A stretch of 6,757 nucleotides of DNA from Acidaminococcus fermentans (GTDB lineage: Bacteria; Bacillota_C; Negativicutes; Acidaminococcales; Acidaminococcaceae), in contig SFHH01000111.1 in the NCBI GenBank assembly GCA_004555735.1, forward strand, positions 1-6,757. Direction: 5' to 3'. The notes under the pieces were generated by a model that saw nothing but the letters and a program-made list of their open reading frames with translations, was not told where the DNA came from and made no database searches. This document shows positions 6,063 through 6,757 of this stretch, one piece after another. The position numbers and the translations under genes were made by a program. Each line of letters starts with the position of its first letter. Position 1 is the first letter of the stretch.

Positions 6063-6757
6063 ATGGCAGAAGAAAAAGTGGAAGTGATGCCGGAAGCAAC
6101 CGGCAGGAAAAAATTGGCACTGCCCCATATCTATGCCCTGCTTTTTGGCATCATCATCCTTTGTACCTTGATGACTTGGGTCCTGCCAGCTGGTGAATTT
6201 GACCGGGTGACCAATGGGACGGGACAGAAAATCGTCGTGGCAGGGACGTTCCATCTGGTGGAAGGCCATCCCGTAGGGATTTTCGAGATGTTCAAATGCA
6301 TCTATGAAGGACTCTGCAATGCAGCTAATGTGACCATGTTCGTCTTTGTGGCCTATGCCTTCATCGGATTGATCATTGCTACCGGTGCTTTCAACGGGCT
6401 GGTGGCTGGCCTTTTGCGGGTGTTCAAAGGGAAAGCCAAAGCAGCCATCATCCCGATCTTCATTACTCTGATCGGTCTGGCTTCTTCTACCATCGGGGTG
6501 TTTGAAGAGACCTTCCCCTTCATCCCGATTTTTGTGGGGATTGCCATTGCCATGGGGTATGATGCCATCGTAGGGATGGCTATCGTTTCTCTGGCCGCCG
6601 CCATCGGATATGCCGGCGCCTTTATGAATCCCTTTACCGTAGGGATGGCCCAGAGCATTGCCGGTGTACCCATTATGTCCGGGACAGCTTACCGGCTGTT
6701 CTGCCATTTCTGCATGATCGTGGTAGCTTCCATCTATACCGTCCGGTATGCCCTGCG
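6063..6757 (+). CDS. YfcC-type membrane carrier (DcuC/C4-dicarboxylate carrier-like superfamily), 3' truncated by window edge
   Basis: The frame is open from ATG 6063 to the end and gives 231 residues, about half of the usual 470-500 for the family. After a charged cytoplasmic N-terminus there are hydrophobic segments at about 22-41, 88-110, 127-145, 152-168, 170-187 and 212-229. Family hallmarks are LPAGEFDRV (41-49) right after the first segment, ATGAFNGL (106-113), GVFEETFPFIPI (145-156) with a membrane-embedded acidic pair, GYDAIVG (165-171) and NPFTVGMAQSIAGVP (189-203). YfcC proteins are secondary carriers, often labelled C4-dicarboxylate or arginine/ornithine type, but most have untested substrates, so the label should not be read as a function. 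Being 5 bases behind the M20 hydrolase suggests it imports that enzyme's substrate or exports a product. The fold is secure; the solute is unknown. Confidence 0.87.
   Translation, partial: MAEEKVEVMPEATGRKKLALPHIYALLFGIIILCTLMTWVLPAGEFDRVTNGTGQKIVVAGTFHLVEGHPVGIFEMFKCIYEGLCNAANVTMFVFVAYAFIGLIIATGAFNGLVAGLLRVFKGKAKAAIIPIFITLIGLASSTIGVFEETFPFIPIFVGIAIAMGYDAIVGMAIVSLAAAIGYAGAFMNPFTVGMAQSIAGVPIMSGTAYRLFCHFCMIVVASIYTVRYAL

Noticed and set aside
5287..6707. Two overlapping minus-strand open frames (5287-6120 and 5880-6707) opposite the M20 gene and the carrier
   Set aside because: Both have the compositional mirror of the coding strand. One predicted product is very rich in H, D and G and hydrophilic opposite a membrane protein, as expected for a shadow. 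No domain is recognisable.

Overview
The window reads as chromosomal DNA of a fermentative, probably anaerobic bacterium of the Firmicutes type. Evidence for this is strong AAGGAGG-type ribosome sites, a single-chain pyruvate carboxylase, a monofunctional glutamate formimidoyltransferase with a separate upstream partner gene, and a YfcC-type carrier. An amino-acid fermenter of the Negativicutes (Acidaminococcus-like) would fit, but that placement is an impression from gene style and not proven by the sequence. All genes lie on the + strand.

Layout. (1) Positions 1-1010 are the tail of an operon for the last steps of histidine breakdown. It holds 37 codons of a gene that is probably formiminotetrahydrofolate cyclodeaminase, then glutamate formimidoyltransferase (ftcD). 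A good intrinsic terminator (1048-1102) closes this unit. (2) An AT-rich gap (1011-1280) holds that terminator, a convincing promoter with an extended -10, and a roughly 77-nt leader. (3) Positions 1281-4706 are a complete pyruvate carboxylase gene (pyc) with all three functional parts and every key motif intact. It is followed by its own hairpin terminator (4718-4751), so it looks like a single-gene transcription unit. (4) Positions 4867-6057 are an M20-family metallo-amidohydrolase. Five bases later comes a YfcC-type membrane carrier (6063 onward) that runs off the window's end. These two are almost certainly co-transcribed.

How the genes work together. The first operon converts N-formimino-glutamate, the product of histidine breakdown, into glutamate plus one-carbon units on tetrahydrofolate and ammonia. 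Pyruvate carboxylase makes oxaloacetate from pyruvate. The M20 enzyme and carrier pair suggests import of a small N-acylated amino acid or dipeptide-like compound and its hydrolysis in the cytoplasm; the substrate cannot be read from the sequence. The three units share a theme of amino-acid and central-carbon metabolism but appear to be transcribed separately.

Base composition changes sharply between ftcD (about 38-40% GC in sampled lines) and pyc onward (about 50-65%), so the first operon may have a different history. I saw no tRNA, rRNA, CRISPR array, insertion sequence, phage gene or defence system, and no clear sign of an undescribed system. The most open question is the substrate of the M20/YfcC pair.
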